DNA from: CAMYLR01 sp041577935
GTDB taxonomy: Bacteria; Gemmatimonadota; Gemmatimonadetes; JACCXV01; JAHWKZ01
Length of the DNA stretch: 14,489 nucleotides
NCBI GenBank assembly: GCA_041577935.1
Contig: JBFGIA010000061.1
Coordinates: forward strand, 1-14,489
Reading direction: 5' to 3'
In this document: positions 1-6,640 of the stretch, in pieces
How the letters are laid out: the number at the start of each line of letters is the position of its first letter
Numbering within the stretch: the stretch's first letter is position 1
Notes under the pieces: model-generated
What the model was told of the DNA's origin: nothing
Seen by the model: only the letters and a program-made list of their open reading frames with translations
The model's database searches: none
Made by a program: the position numbers and the translations under genes

Positions 1-836
1 GTCACGCCGATATGTACGGATGCGTGCTGACCCCGCCCGTAACCTCGGATGGTGACGTGGGCGTGTTGTTTCTTCACAACGAAGGGTTCAGCACGATGTG
101 CGGTCATGGGATCATTGGGCTCGTCAAGGTCGGGCTGGATTGTGGTCTGATCGATGCTGACGAAAAGGATCGAATCCGGATCGATACGCCAGCGGGGAGA
201 GTGTCTGCGACGGCGTCGATCGAGAACGGCCAAGTAACACGTGTTTCGTTTCTCAACGTGCCTTCGTTCGTAATGGCGTTGGACGAAGTCATCCATGTCG
301 AATCGCTGGGCCAAGTCCGTTTTGACATCGCCTTCGGAGGAGCGTTCTACGCGTACGTCGACGCTCCATCGCTTGGTATTGAGCTCAGTCGAGGGAACAT
401 GCCTGAGATGATCGATGCCGGAATGCGAATCAAGCGCGCGGTAGCAGACCGCCAACTGATCTGTCATCCGGGGGGCGAGCCGGATCTCGACTTCCTGTAC
501 GGGACGATCTTCGTTGAGCGCATCGAGGCGGGTGACGTCCATAGTCGTAACGTCTGCGTGTTTGCCGAAGGTGAGGTCGATCGTTCGCCCACCGGTACGG
601 GCGTCAGCGGTCGCGCCGCGATTCATCACGCGCGAGGGGAGCTCCCGGCCGACGAGTGGATCACGATCGAGAGTCTCATCGGAACGCAGTTCCAGGTTCG
701 AGTTTATGAGACAACGGAAGTTGCTGGCGTTTCAGCCGTGGTGCCGGAAGTACGCGGAACTGCCCATATCACGGGCAGAAACGAGTTTTTGATCGACCCT
801 GACGATCCGCTGGCCGAGGGATTTCTCCTGCGATAG
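1..836 (+). CDS. Proline racemase-superfamily enzyme, probable trans-3-hydroxy-L-proline dehydratase (5' partial)
   Basis: The reading frame is open from the window edge (first full codon at base 3) and starts inside the family motif HADMYG. About 277 residues are present. Members are usually near 340 residues, so roughly 60 N-terminal residues are missing. The first catalytic motif, MCGHG, is intact (Cys codon 99-101). The second motif reads DRSPTGTG, with Thr (codon 591-593) where proline racemases and 4-hydroxyproline epimerases have a second Cys. In this superfamily the Cys/Thr pair marks trans-3-hydroxy-L-proline dehydratases, which dehydrate the substrate to pyrroline-2-carboxylate for later reduction to proline. 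The enzyme is expected to be cytoplasmic. The dipeptidyl-peptidase gene follows 46 bases downstream and fits use of proline-rich peptides. The family call is firm. The substrate is inferred from the Cys-to-Thr change. Confidence 0.9.
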   Translation, partial: HADMYGCVLTPPVTSDGDVGVLFLHNEGFSTMCGHGIIGLVKVGLDCGLIDADEKDRIRIDTPAGRVSATASIENGQVTRVSFLNVPSFVMALDEVIHVESLGQVRFDIAFGGAFYAYVDAPSLGIELSRGNMPEMIDAGMRIKRAVADRQLICHPGGEPDLDFLYGTIFVERIEAGDVHSRNVCVFAEGEVDRSPTGTGVSGRAAIHHARGELPADEWITIESLIGTQFQVRVYETTEVAGVSAVVPEVRGTAHITGRNEFLIDPDDPLAEGFLLR

Positions 837-869
837 CGTGAGCGGTGCGAGAGACATTCGATAATCTCC

Positions 870-876
870 GGGAGGA
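870..876 (+). promoter_or_regulatory. Ribosome binding site for the dipeptidyl-peptidase gene
   Basis: A strong Shine-Dalgarno sequence, GGGAGGA, lies with a 7-base spacer (counted from GGAGG) before the ATG at 883. It sits in the 46-base gap after the preceding gene and fixes the start that yields the signal peptide. Confidence 0.75.
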
Positions 877-882
877 TTTAGA

Positions 883-3192
883 ATGAAACGTCTAATCCCG
901 ATCATACTGCTGGGGTTCGTTTCGGCGACGATCCCGGCTTCCACGATTGGTCAAGAGCCAACCGTAGATGTTGCCGATCCGGCCCAAGTCACGCTAGAGC
1001 GCCTGTTTGGCGAGGACAGGATTCATGGAGATTTTCTCGGGCCCGTACAGTGGCTCAACGGCTCTGCCTACACGACCATCGAACCGTCTCCGGACCTGGC
1101 TGGTTCACACGATATTGTTCAACACGACGCCCGCACCGGTGAGAGTAGAGTCCTGATATCGGCTAGAGATCTAGTCCCCGAGGACGCCGATCTGCCATTG
1201 GCAATCCAAGGCTACACGTGGTCGGACGACTTCCGGAAACTGCTGGTGTTCACCAATTCGCGCCGGGTGTGGCGCGAGAACACGCGCGGCGATTTCTGGG
1301 TCTTCGATCGCGAGACCAGCGAGCTGATCCAGCTCGGTGGTGATGCCGAGCCGTCGACCCTTATGTTCGCCAAGTTTTCACCCGACGGCAGCCGGGTCGG
1401 CTATGTCCGCGAGAACAACGTCTACGTCGAGACGTTGGCTACCGGGGAGATCGCGCAGCTCACGACGGATGGTTCGCGCACGATCATCAACGGGACCTTC
1501 GATTGGGTGTACGAGGAGGAGCTAGACCTGCAAGACGGTTGGCGTTGGAGCCCAGACGGCCAAAAGATCGCGTATTGGCAACTCGACGCTTCGGGTGTGC
1601 GCGACTTCCTGCTTATCAACAACACAGACTCGCTGTATTCGTACACGATCCCCATCCAGTACCCGAAAGCAGGTTCCACCAACTCGGCGGCCCGCGTCGG
1701 AGTCGTCGGCATCGACGACCAGGCCACGCGTTGGTTGGATGTTCCCGGCGACCCGCGAAACAACTACATCGCCCGCATGGATTGGGCTGCCAACTCGGAC
1801 GAGGTAGTAATTCAACACCTCAACCGGTTGCAGAACACACTCCAGATCATGCTCGGTCAATCGGACGATGGTACAGTCAGGACGGTCTATACGGAGCGCG
1901 ATAGCGCCTGGGTCGACATGCGTGAGAACGCACTCGCGTGGTTGCCCGGTGGCCAGGAGTTCGTGTGGATCAGCGAGATTGATGGCTGGCGTCACGCGCA
2001 CGTGGTTTCACGAGATGGCACTGTAGTACGCACGCTGACTCCGGGTCCTACGGACATAATCGCGGTGGAGAGGATCGATGTGGAAGGCGGTTGGCTCTAC
2101 TACCTGGCTTCACCGGACGATGCCTTGCATCGATACTTGTTCCGCGTCTCGCTGGACGGTTTGAACGGACCCGAACGGTTGACACCGACCGACCAGCCGG
2201 GTTCACACAGCTACCATGTGGCTCCAGGCGGCGAGTGGGCGATTCACACGTGGTCGTCGTTCGGGAGTCCGCCCATTACTGACCTGGTCCATCTTCCAGA
2301 TCACGCCGCGGCGCGAACGCTGGTCGACAACGCCGAGCTTCGGGCCTACGTGAACGGGCTCGATCGGGGGCCAATAGAGTTCTTCCAGGTCGATGCCGGT
2401 GACGTGACGCTCGACGGATGGATTATGAAGCCGCCCGACTTCGATCCCTCGCAGCGATACCCGGTGCTGTTCTACGTTTACGGCGAACCGTGGGGGCAGA
2501 CCGTGCTCGACGAGTGGGGTGGGGGGCGGTACTTGTGGCATCTGCTGCTCACCCAGCGAGGTTATCTCGTCGCCAGTCTCGATCCGCGTGGCACACCCGC
2601 GCCGCGTGGTCGGGAGTGGCGCAAGACGATCTACAAGCGCATTGGAACGTTGACCTCGGCCGATCTGGCCGCTGGTGCCAAAGAGGTGGTTGCGCGACCG
2701 TATGTGGACCCGTCGCGGGTCGCGATCTGGGGTTGGAGCGGCGGCGGCTCGCAGAGTCTAAACGCGATTTTCCGCTACCCGGACGTCTTCGGAACGGCGA
2801 TGGCCATTGCACCTGTACCGGACGTCCGCTTGTACGACACGATCTATCAAGAGCGGTACATGGGTCTCCCTCAGGACGAGCCCGAAGCGTACGAGAACAG
2901 CTCTCCGCTCACGTTCGCCGACGGGTTGGAAGGCAATCTCCTCCTCGTCCACGGAACCGGTGACGATAACGTCCACTACCAAGGGACCGAACGCTTGATC
3001 AACGCCCTGGTGGAGGCCAACAAGCCGTTCAGTGTTATGGTCTACCCGAACCGGTCGCACGGGATCTTCGAGGGCCGGAACACGACCCTCCACCTGTACT
3101 CGTTGTTGACCCGCTACCTGAAGCAACATGTGGAACCGGGTCCAATGCGGTGGAAAATCAGCTCGATCCTCTCACATCGTAATAGGAGGTAA
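883..3192 (+). CDS. Secreted S9 family peptidase, dipeptidyl-peptidase IV type
   Basis: This 769-residue serine exopeptidase is expected to remove X-Pro or X-Ala dipeptides from peptide N-termini. An N-terminal signal peptide (basic MKR, then a hydrophobic stretch to about residue 20) suggests export to the periplasm or cell surface. Residues of about 30-500 form the DPP IV beta-propeller. It carries DWVYEEEL at 207-214, and the last two Glu (212, 213) match the pair that grips the substrate N-terminus in DPP IV. The alpha/beta-hydrolase domain follows. Its nucleophile is Ser619 in GWSGGG, the Asp is 694 in HGTGDDNVH, and the His is 726 in PNRSHG. All catalytic residues are present and the length is normal. 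The basic tail after the hydrolase domain runs into the msrA ribosome binding site. No T9SS-type C-terminal sorting domain is seen. The upstream hydroxyproline-type gene supports a role in proline-rich peptide breakdown. Confidence 0.95.
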   Translation: MKRLIPIILLGFVSATIPASTIGQEPTVDVADPAQVTLERLFGEDRIHGDFLGPVQWLNGSAYTTIEPSPDLAGSHDIVQHDARTGESRVLISARDLVPEDADLPLAIQGYTWSDDFRKLLVFTNSRRVWRENTRGDFWVFDRETSELIQLGGDAEPSTLMFAKFSPDGSRVGYVRENNVYVETLATGEIAQLTTDGSRTIINGTFDWVYEEELDLQDGWRWSPDGQKIAYWQLDASGVRDFLLINNTDSLYSYTIPIQYPKAGSTNSAARVGVVGIDDQATRWLDVPGDPRNNYIARMDWAANSDEVVIQHLNRLQNTLQIMLGQSDDGTVRTVYTERDSAWVDMRENALAWLPGGQEFVWISEIDGWRHAHVVSRDGTVVRTLTPGPTDIIAVERIDVEGGWLYYLASPDDALHRYLFRVSLDGLNGPERLTPTDQPGSHSYHVAPGGEWAIHTWSSFGSPPITDLVHLPDHAAARTLVDNAELRAYVNGLDRGPIEFFQVDAGDVTLDGWIMKPPDFDPSQRYPVLFYVYGEPWGQTVLDEWGGGRYLWHLLLTQRGYLVASLDPRGTPAPRGREWRKTIYKRIGTLTSADLAAGAKEVVARPYVDPSRVAIWGWSGGGSQSLNAIFRYPDVFGTAMAIAPVPDVRLYDTIYQERYMGLPQDEPEAYENSSPLTFADGLEGNLLLVHGTGDDNVHYQGTERLINALVEANKPFSVMVYPNRSHGIFEGRNTTLHLYSLLTRYLKQHVEPGPMRWKISSILSHRNRR
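3184..3190 (+). promoter_or_regulatory. Ribosome binding site of msrA inside the end of the peptidase gene
   Basis: AGGAGGT lies over the last codons of the peptidase gene, 6 bases before the GTG start of msrA (counted from AGGAGG). It decides the GTG start at 3196 and suggests translational coupling between the two genes. Confidence 0.75.
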
Positions 3193-3195
3193 GAC

Positions 3196-3696
3196 GTGCA
3201 AACGGAGAAGGCGACGTTCGGAGCGGGTTGTTTTTGGGGCATCGAGGTCACCTACGCCCAGATCAAAGGGGTGACCAGCACGGCGGTCGGTTTTATGGGA
3301 GGGAAGACCGAGGATCCATCCTACGAAGACGTCTGCACCGACACGACCGGGCACGCCGAGGTGGTTCAAGTCGAGTTCGACCCTCAGGTGGTCTCCTACG
3401 AACAGTTGCTGGACGTGTTTTGGCGATCGCACGACCCGACCCAGGTCAACCGCCAGGGCCCCGATATTGGAACCCAGTACCGGTCGGCTGTCTTTTTCCA
3501 CTCGCCCGAACAGGAAGACATTGCTCGGAGATCGAAGGCGGAACTCGAACGCGAGGGGCGGTTCAAGCGTCCGATCGCGACCCACATCGAGCCTGCGGCG
3601 ACGTTCTATCGAGCCGAGGAGTATCACCAGCGATACCTGGAGAAGCGCGGGCTCGCGCACTGCACGGTCCCGGCGAGCAACGACGATCACGACTGA
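3196..3696 (+). CDS. msrA: Peptide-methionine (S)-S-oxide reductase MsrA
   Basis: This 166-residue enzyme reduces the S-form of methionine sulfoxide, repairing oxidised proteins with thioredoxin as usual reductant. The hallmark GAGCFWG is at residues 9-15, with catalytic Cys12. The family signatures TGHAEVV and EEYHQRYL are present. Cys156, in the AHC tripeptide near the C-terminus, sits where the resolving Cys of the GYC type lies. The start is GTG, fixed by a strong AGGAGGT just upstream. There is no signal peptide, so the protein is cytoplasmic. The gene begins 3 bases after the peptidase stop and recX starts 19 bases after it, so it is almost certainly in the same operon. No MsrB domain or gene is visible. 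Confidence 0.96.
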   Translation: MQTEKATFGAGCFWGIEVTYAQIKGVTSTAVGFMGGKTEDPSYEDVCTDTTGHAEVVQVEFDPQVVSYEQLLDVFWRSHDPTQVNRQGPDIGTQYRSAVFFHSPEQEDIARRSKAELEREGRFKRPIATHIEPAATFYRAEEYHQRYLEKRGLAHCTVPASNDDHD

Positions 3697-3715
3697 TCCG
3701 GAGGTGACCCAGCAC

Positions 3716-4180
3716 GTGCGGGAGCGGGCGTTGCGGCTGCTCGCACGCCGCGAGCACACCGTCAAAGAGCTCGGTCAGAAGTTGAGTCACGGTGGTGACG
3801 TCGATGTGTCCGTTGTGCGATCGGTCATCGACGAGTTGGCCCGCAAGGATTTGGTCTCGGATCTCCGCTACGCGTCGGCGTACGCGTTGGATACTGTGCG
3901 GCTCAACCCCCGGGCGCGGCGGCAATTGGTGAGCGAGCTGGTCGATAAGGGTGTTCCGGCGCGAACCGCTGCGCAGGCAGTCGATGAGGTATTCGTAGAT
4001 GAGAACGTCAACGACGGTGATCTCGCTCGGCGAGTGGCCGAGCGGTACCTGCCACGCCTACACGACAAACCCGACGCAGCACGATGGCGAAGGCTGGCCG
4101 GGTACCTCCAACGGCGCGGATTCGACAACATGCTGATCTACGACGTGTGCCGGGAGCTTCTACCGGAGCCGGAGGGTTAG
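3716..4180 (+). CDS. recX: Regulatory protein RecX
   Basis: RecX proteins bind RecA filaments and modulate recombination and SOS induction. This 154-residue protein shows the family's tandem three-helix repeats. The first is RERALRLLARREHTVKELGQKL near residues 2-23 (split here: RERALRLLARREH, then TVKELGQKL). It is followed by VRSVIDELARKDLVSDLRYA and then LVSELVDKGVPARTAAQAVD. A third repeat near the C-terminus has YLQRRGF. I place the start at GTG 3716 because the preceding GGAGGTGA (3700-3707) is a near-perfect Shine-Dalgarno and the protein then begins at the first helix. GTG 3704 overlaps that site and is less likely. An upstream extension of the frame would overlap msrA. recA is not in the window. 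In many bacteria recX sits between recA and alaS, and here alaS lies about 2.5 kb downstream. The family call is firm, the start fairly so. Confidence 0.85.
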   Translation: MRERALRLLARREHTVKELGQKLSHGGDVDVSVVRSVIDELARKDLVSDLRYASAYALDTVRLNPRARRQLVSELVDKGVPARTAAQAVDEVFVDENVNDGDLARRVAERYLPRLHDKPDAARWRRLAGYLQRRGFDNMLIYDVCRELLPEPEG

Positions 4181-4182
4181 CG

Positions 4183-5271
4183 ATGCCCTGCGCGGCGATT
4201 ATGACCGGCCCCGGACAGCCGATCGAAGTGCAAGATCGGCCGCTTCCCGATCTAGAACCGGGGGCGGTGCTTCTCGAGACGATCTACTCGGAAGTGTGTG
4301 GCACCGACGTGCATCTTCATCACGGCCGATTGGCAGGTGTGCCGTACCCGATCATCCCGGGCCACGTGTCGGTCGGCCGCGTGATCGAGGTCGCGGGCGA
4401 GGTTCTCGACATCGCTGGACATCCGGTTCGCCAGGGAGACGTCGCGACGTTTCACGATGTACACGAGACGTGTCATGCATGCTGGTACTGTCAAGTCGCT
4501 CGAGCCCCGAACCGGTGCCCGTCCCGCAAGGTGTACGGAGTTACCTATGGCGCCGACGATGGACTGCTTGGCGGGTGGAGCGAATCGATCTATCTCAAGC
4601 CCGGCGTCAAGGTGATTCCCCTGCCGGAGAGCGTGTCACCGGAACGATTGATCGCGGCCGGCTGTGGGCTGGCGACGGCGATCCACGCCGTCGACCGCGC
4701 CGGGATTCGGGTCGGCGATGCGGTCGCCGTTCAGGGCAGCGGACCGGTTGGTCTGGGCGCGGCTATTCTGGCGCTGCTATCGGGCGCCGATCCGGTGATC
4801 GTCGTCGGCGACCCGGCCGAACGTCTGGAGACCGCCCGCGCGTTTGGGGCCGACGACGTTGTATCGGTGTCAGAGACCTCTCCGGCCGAGCGCGTCGAGA
4901 TCATCCGCGAGTTGACAGGTGGACGCGGTGCCGACGTGACCATCGAAGCCACGGGTGTACCGTCAGCCGTTCGGGAAGGGCTCGGCATGACGCGCGATGC
5001 CGGATGCTACGTAATCGTTGGTCATTACACGGATGCTGGTGAAGTGACGATCAACCCCCACACCGACATCAATCTGAAGCACCTCGAGATCCGCGGTACG
5101 TGGGGCGCCGACTTCAACCACTTCTATCGCATGGTCAAGATCCTCGGCCGACACGGAGATCGATTCGATTGGGAGCGGATGATCACGCGTCGCTATCGAT
5201 TGGATGAAATGAACGACGCTCTCCGTGACGTTGAGGGTGGGCACGTCGTCAAGGCGGTCGTCGAGCCGTGA
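4183..5271 (+). CDS. Zinc-dependent medium-chain dehydrogenase (alcohol/polyol dehydrogenase-like)
   Basis: This 362-residue protein is an NAD(P)-dependent oxidoreductase of the MDR superfamily. The N-terminal GroES-like domain carries the catalytic-zinc residues Cys39 (in VCGTD) and His61 (in PGH). Cys161 in AAGCGLAT sits where the third ligand of many members lies. A structural zinc site is formed by Cys97, Cys100, Cys103 and Cys112. The Rossmann nucleotide-binding loop GSGPVG is at 185-190. The Glu that normally follows the zinc His (GHE) is Val62 here, an unusual change. The ATG at 4183 has GGAGGG 6 bases ahead and lies 2 bases after the recX stop, so the genes are coupled. The substrate cannot be told from sequence; sorbitol, threonine or secondary alcohols are all possible. 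ATG 4201 is an alternative but poorer start. Confidence 0.9.
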   Translation: MPCAAIMTGPGQPIEVQDRPLPDLEPGAVLLETIYSEVCGTDVHLHHGRLAGVPYPIIPGHVSVGRVIEVAGEVLDIAGHPVRQGDVATFHDVHETCHACWYCQVARAPNRCPSRKVYGVTYGADDGLLGGWSESIYLKPGVKVIPLPESVSPERLIAAGCGLATAIHAVDRAGIRVGDAVAVQGSGPVGLGAAILALLSGADPVIVVGDPAERLETARAFGADDVVSVSETSPAERVEIIRELTGGRGADVTIEATGVPSAVREGLGMTRDAGCYVIVGHYTDAGEVTINPHTDINLKHLEIRGTWGADFNHFYRMVKILGRHGDRFDWERMITRRYRLDEMNDALRDVEGGHVVKAVVEP

Positions 5272-5846
5272 AGCGACGCTGCAGTTGGGTGGGATCTGAG
5301 CTTATGATCGGGTATCACGACTCAGAGTGGGGCGTTCCGCTTCATGACGATCGTCGACTGTTTGAGTTCTTGCTGCTCGATGGCGCACAGGCTGGTTTGT
5401 CATGGGAGATGATCTTGAAGAAACGCGAGAACTATCGAAAAGCATTCGATAATTTCAAGCCGGAAGTGATCGCCCGATACGACGACGAGAAAAAGCGGCA
5501 GCTGCTCGCGGATTCAGGCATCGTCCGAAATCGTCAGAAGGTCGCGTCGGCGGTCAAGAATGCGCGCGCTTTCCTGGAGGTTCAGGCCGAATTTGAGACG
5601 TTTGACGCCTACATCTGGCAGTTCGTCGGCGGCAACACCATCCAGAACAGGTGGCGGACCCAATCCTTGATCCCGGCCAAAACCGCCGAGTCCGAAGCGA
5701 TGAGCGTGGACTTGAAGCGCCGGGGCTTTGGGTTCGTCGGCCCCACCATTTGCTATGCGTTCATGCAGGCCGCTGGCATGGTCAACGATCACACACTGGA
5801 CTGTTACCGTCACGCAGAGTGCGCAGCCCTGGCTCAACGGGACTAG
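5268..5846 (+). CDS. tag: DNA-3-methyladenine glycosylase I
   Basis: This 192-residue base-excision-repair enzyme removes 3-methyladenine from alkylated DNA. The Tag signature is clear throughout: RCSWVGS near the start, YHDSEWGVP at 16-24, AGLSWEMILKKRENYR, then RRGFGFVGPTICYAFMQA and GMVNDHT. The zinc-snap ligands appear as Cys5, His17, His175 and Cys179, almost the same numbering as in the E. coli enzyme. The start is GTG at 5268, overlapping the TGA of the dehydrogenase by four bases (GTGA), which indicates translational coupling. An inner ATG would lose Cys5. The gene ends 7 bases from the stop of the convergent Hcp-family gene, with no room for a separate terminator. Confidence 0.96.
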   Translation: MKRRCSWVGSELMIGYHDSEWGVPLHDDRRLFEFLLLDGAQAGLSWEMILKKRENYRKAFDNFKPEVIARYDDEKKRQLLADSGIVRNRQKVASAVKNARAFLEVQAEFETFDAYIWQFVGGNTIQNRWRTQSLIPAKTAESEAMSVDLKRRGFGFVGPTICYAFMQAAGMVNDHTLDCYRHAECAALAQRD

Positions 5847-5853
5847 CCAAGGT

Positions 5854-6456
5854 CTACTCGTCTCGATCCCAGCTCTGCTTGACCTTCACCCGGGAGCTCT
5901 CGTCGATCTCAGTCGCATCGACTTTCTGATAATTCAACGTGATCGTTTCCATCGGGCGATCACCGGTTGCGTCGATGCTGTAGCTCGTGATCATGACCTT
6001 CTCCAGCTTGTACTTCATGTAAGTCGCCTCTGCTCCGGAACGCTCAGGCGCCTCGAGCTCAACGCTCGGGAAATGCGTACCATTGGCGCACGCCAACATT
6101 ATTTTCGGCGACGAGGCATCGTACTCCTTCGTCATAGTCACGTCTCCGAGCTTCACGTCGCCACGGCGACGCGCAGCGTTCTGTCCAGCGGTTGGCTTGT
6201 GCGCTCCCCAATCGATCGATAGAACATCGATCCACTTATCGTGATTCTCATCCACGGATTCGCCATCGATATCCGGGAGCTTGATATACATATCAACGGC
6301 CGCGGTCGGTGGATTATAGACGCGACCCGAGACGACCGGCTGGTCGGGGTCACCTTGCGCTTTGACGCTGGGTACGAACGCGATCAGCAGGGCGAGTCCG
6401 AACCCGATGACGCAAACAAACGAGTGGAGCTTGCTGGTTGGGTACTGATCGAACAT
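5854..6456 (-). CDS. Hcp-family (type VI secretion tube protein-like) protein with signal peptide
   Basis: This 200-residue protein has an Hcp domain from about residue 53 to the end. It begins AVDMYIKLPDIDGESVDENH, like the opening strand of Hcp, followed by IDVLSIDWG. The family core continues with GDVTMTKEYDASSPKIMLAC (residues 104-123) and ends with the strands YMKYKLEKVMITSYS and TITLNYQKV. Classical Hcp is cytoplasmic and starts directly at this point. Here about 50 residues precede it, with Lys9, a hydrophobic run at 12-28 and a VKA-type cleavage site near residue 33, consistent with Sec export. The ATG at 6456 is chosen for its AGGAGAGG site 5 bases upstream. A longer frame reaches 6642 but would run over alaS regulatory DNA. 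No sheath, baseplate, VgrG or ClpV gene is present. The fold call is firm; the function in a T6SS or elsewhere is unknown. Confidence 0.88.
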   Translation of the reverse strand: MFDQYPTSKLHSFVCVIGFGLALLIAFVPSVKAQGDPDQPVVSGRVYNPPTAAVDMYIKLPDIDGESVDENHDKWIDVLSIDWGAHKPTAGQNAARRRGDVKLGDVTMTKEYDASSPKIMLACANGTHFPSVELEAPERSGAEATYMKYKLEKVMITSYSIDATGDRPMETITLNYQKVDATEIDESSRVKVKQSWDRDE

Positions 6457-6460
6457 GGTT

Positions 6461-6470
6461 TCCTCTCCTA
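6461..6470 (-). promoter_or_regulatory. Ribosome binding site of the Hcp-family gene
   Basis: On the minus strand TAGGAGAGGA precedes the ATG at 6456 with a 5-base spacer from GGAGAGG. It decides this start over the longer open frame upstream and therefore the presence of the signal peptide at the very N-terminus. Confidence 0.7.
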
Positions 6471-6486
6471 AAGCGTTGCTTTCTCG

Positions 6487-6516
6487 TTGACCCTGAGTTG
6501 ATGTACGGGCGATACA
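6487..6516 (+). promoter_or_regulatory. Candidate sigma-70-type promoter for alaS
   Basis: TTGACC (6487-6492) resembles a -35 box and GATACA (6511-6516) a weak -10 box, 18 bases apart. It would give an alaS leader of about 120 bases. The same bases are arms of the inverted repeat, so one of the two readings may be coincidence. Confidence 0.3.
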
Positions 6517-6575
6517 CCGAGCACTTGAGTAGGTGCCCTTTGCGGCTTCGCGGAGCCGCCTGTATCTTGGGTCAA
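6487..6575. other. Branched inverted-repeat structure in the hcp/alaS intergenic region
   Basis: Nested complementary segments can form a three-way junction. TTGACCC (6487-6493) pairs with GGGTCAA (6569-6575), and GATACA (6511-6516) pairs with TGTATC (6561-6566). Inside these lie two hairpins: GCAC/GTGC (6521-6524 with 6533-6536) and GCGGCT/AGCCGC (6542-6547 with 6554-6559). All listed pairs are perfect. An unpaired stretch of 17 bases lies on the 5' side between the two outer stems. It could be the alaS leader RNA, a small RNA, or a DNA operator. I could not match it to a known riboswitch, 6S or SRP RNA. Confidence 0.45.
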
Positions 6576-6600
6576 GTCCCCATGCAGCAACCACATAGCA

Positions 6601-6628
6601 GGGCGGGTGATCCCGCCCCTTCGTATTT
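6601..6628 (+). terminator. Terminator-like hairpin just upstream of alaS
   Basis: A perfect 7-bp GC stem, GGGCGGG and CCCGCCC, closes a TGAT loop (6601-6618). It is followed by a moderately T-rich tail ending in TTTT. It lies about 20 bases before the alaS ATG, where no clear Shine-Dalgarno is seen. It may end a short upstream transcript, act as an attenuator for alaS, or simply structure the leader. Confidence 0.4.
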
Positions 6629-6640
6629 TCGACGGTACCC

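Noticed and set aside
1522..2001. Minus-strand open frame of 159 codons inside the dipeptidyl-peptidase gene
   Set aside because: It is antisense to the conserved beta-propeller region and shows no family motif or start signal.
3467..3715. N-terminal extension of recX overlapping msrA
   Set aside because: The translated extension is Arg/Ser-rich shadow of msrA. A near-perfect Shine-Dalgarno and the RecX N-terminal helix point to GTG 3716.
5854..6456. A type VI secretion locus
   Set aside because: Only the Hcp-like gene is present. None of the sheath, baseplate, spike, membrane-complex or ATPase genes is found in the window.
6569..6594. A GGGTCAAGTCCC-like segment followed by GCAGCAACCA that recalls a tRNA T-arm and CCA end, or an SRP RNA loop
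   Set aside because: The T-loop is not of the TTC type, no matching acceptor or anticodon stems are found upstream, and the GGAA tetraloop of SRP RNA is absent.
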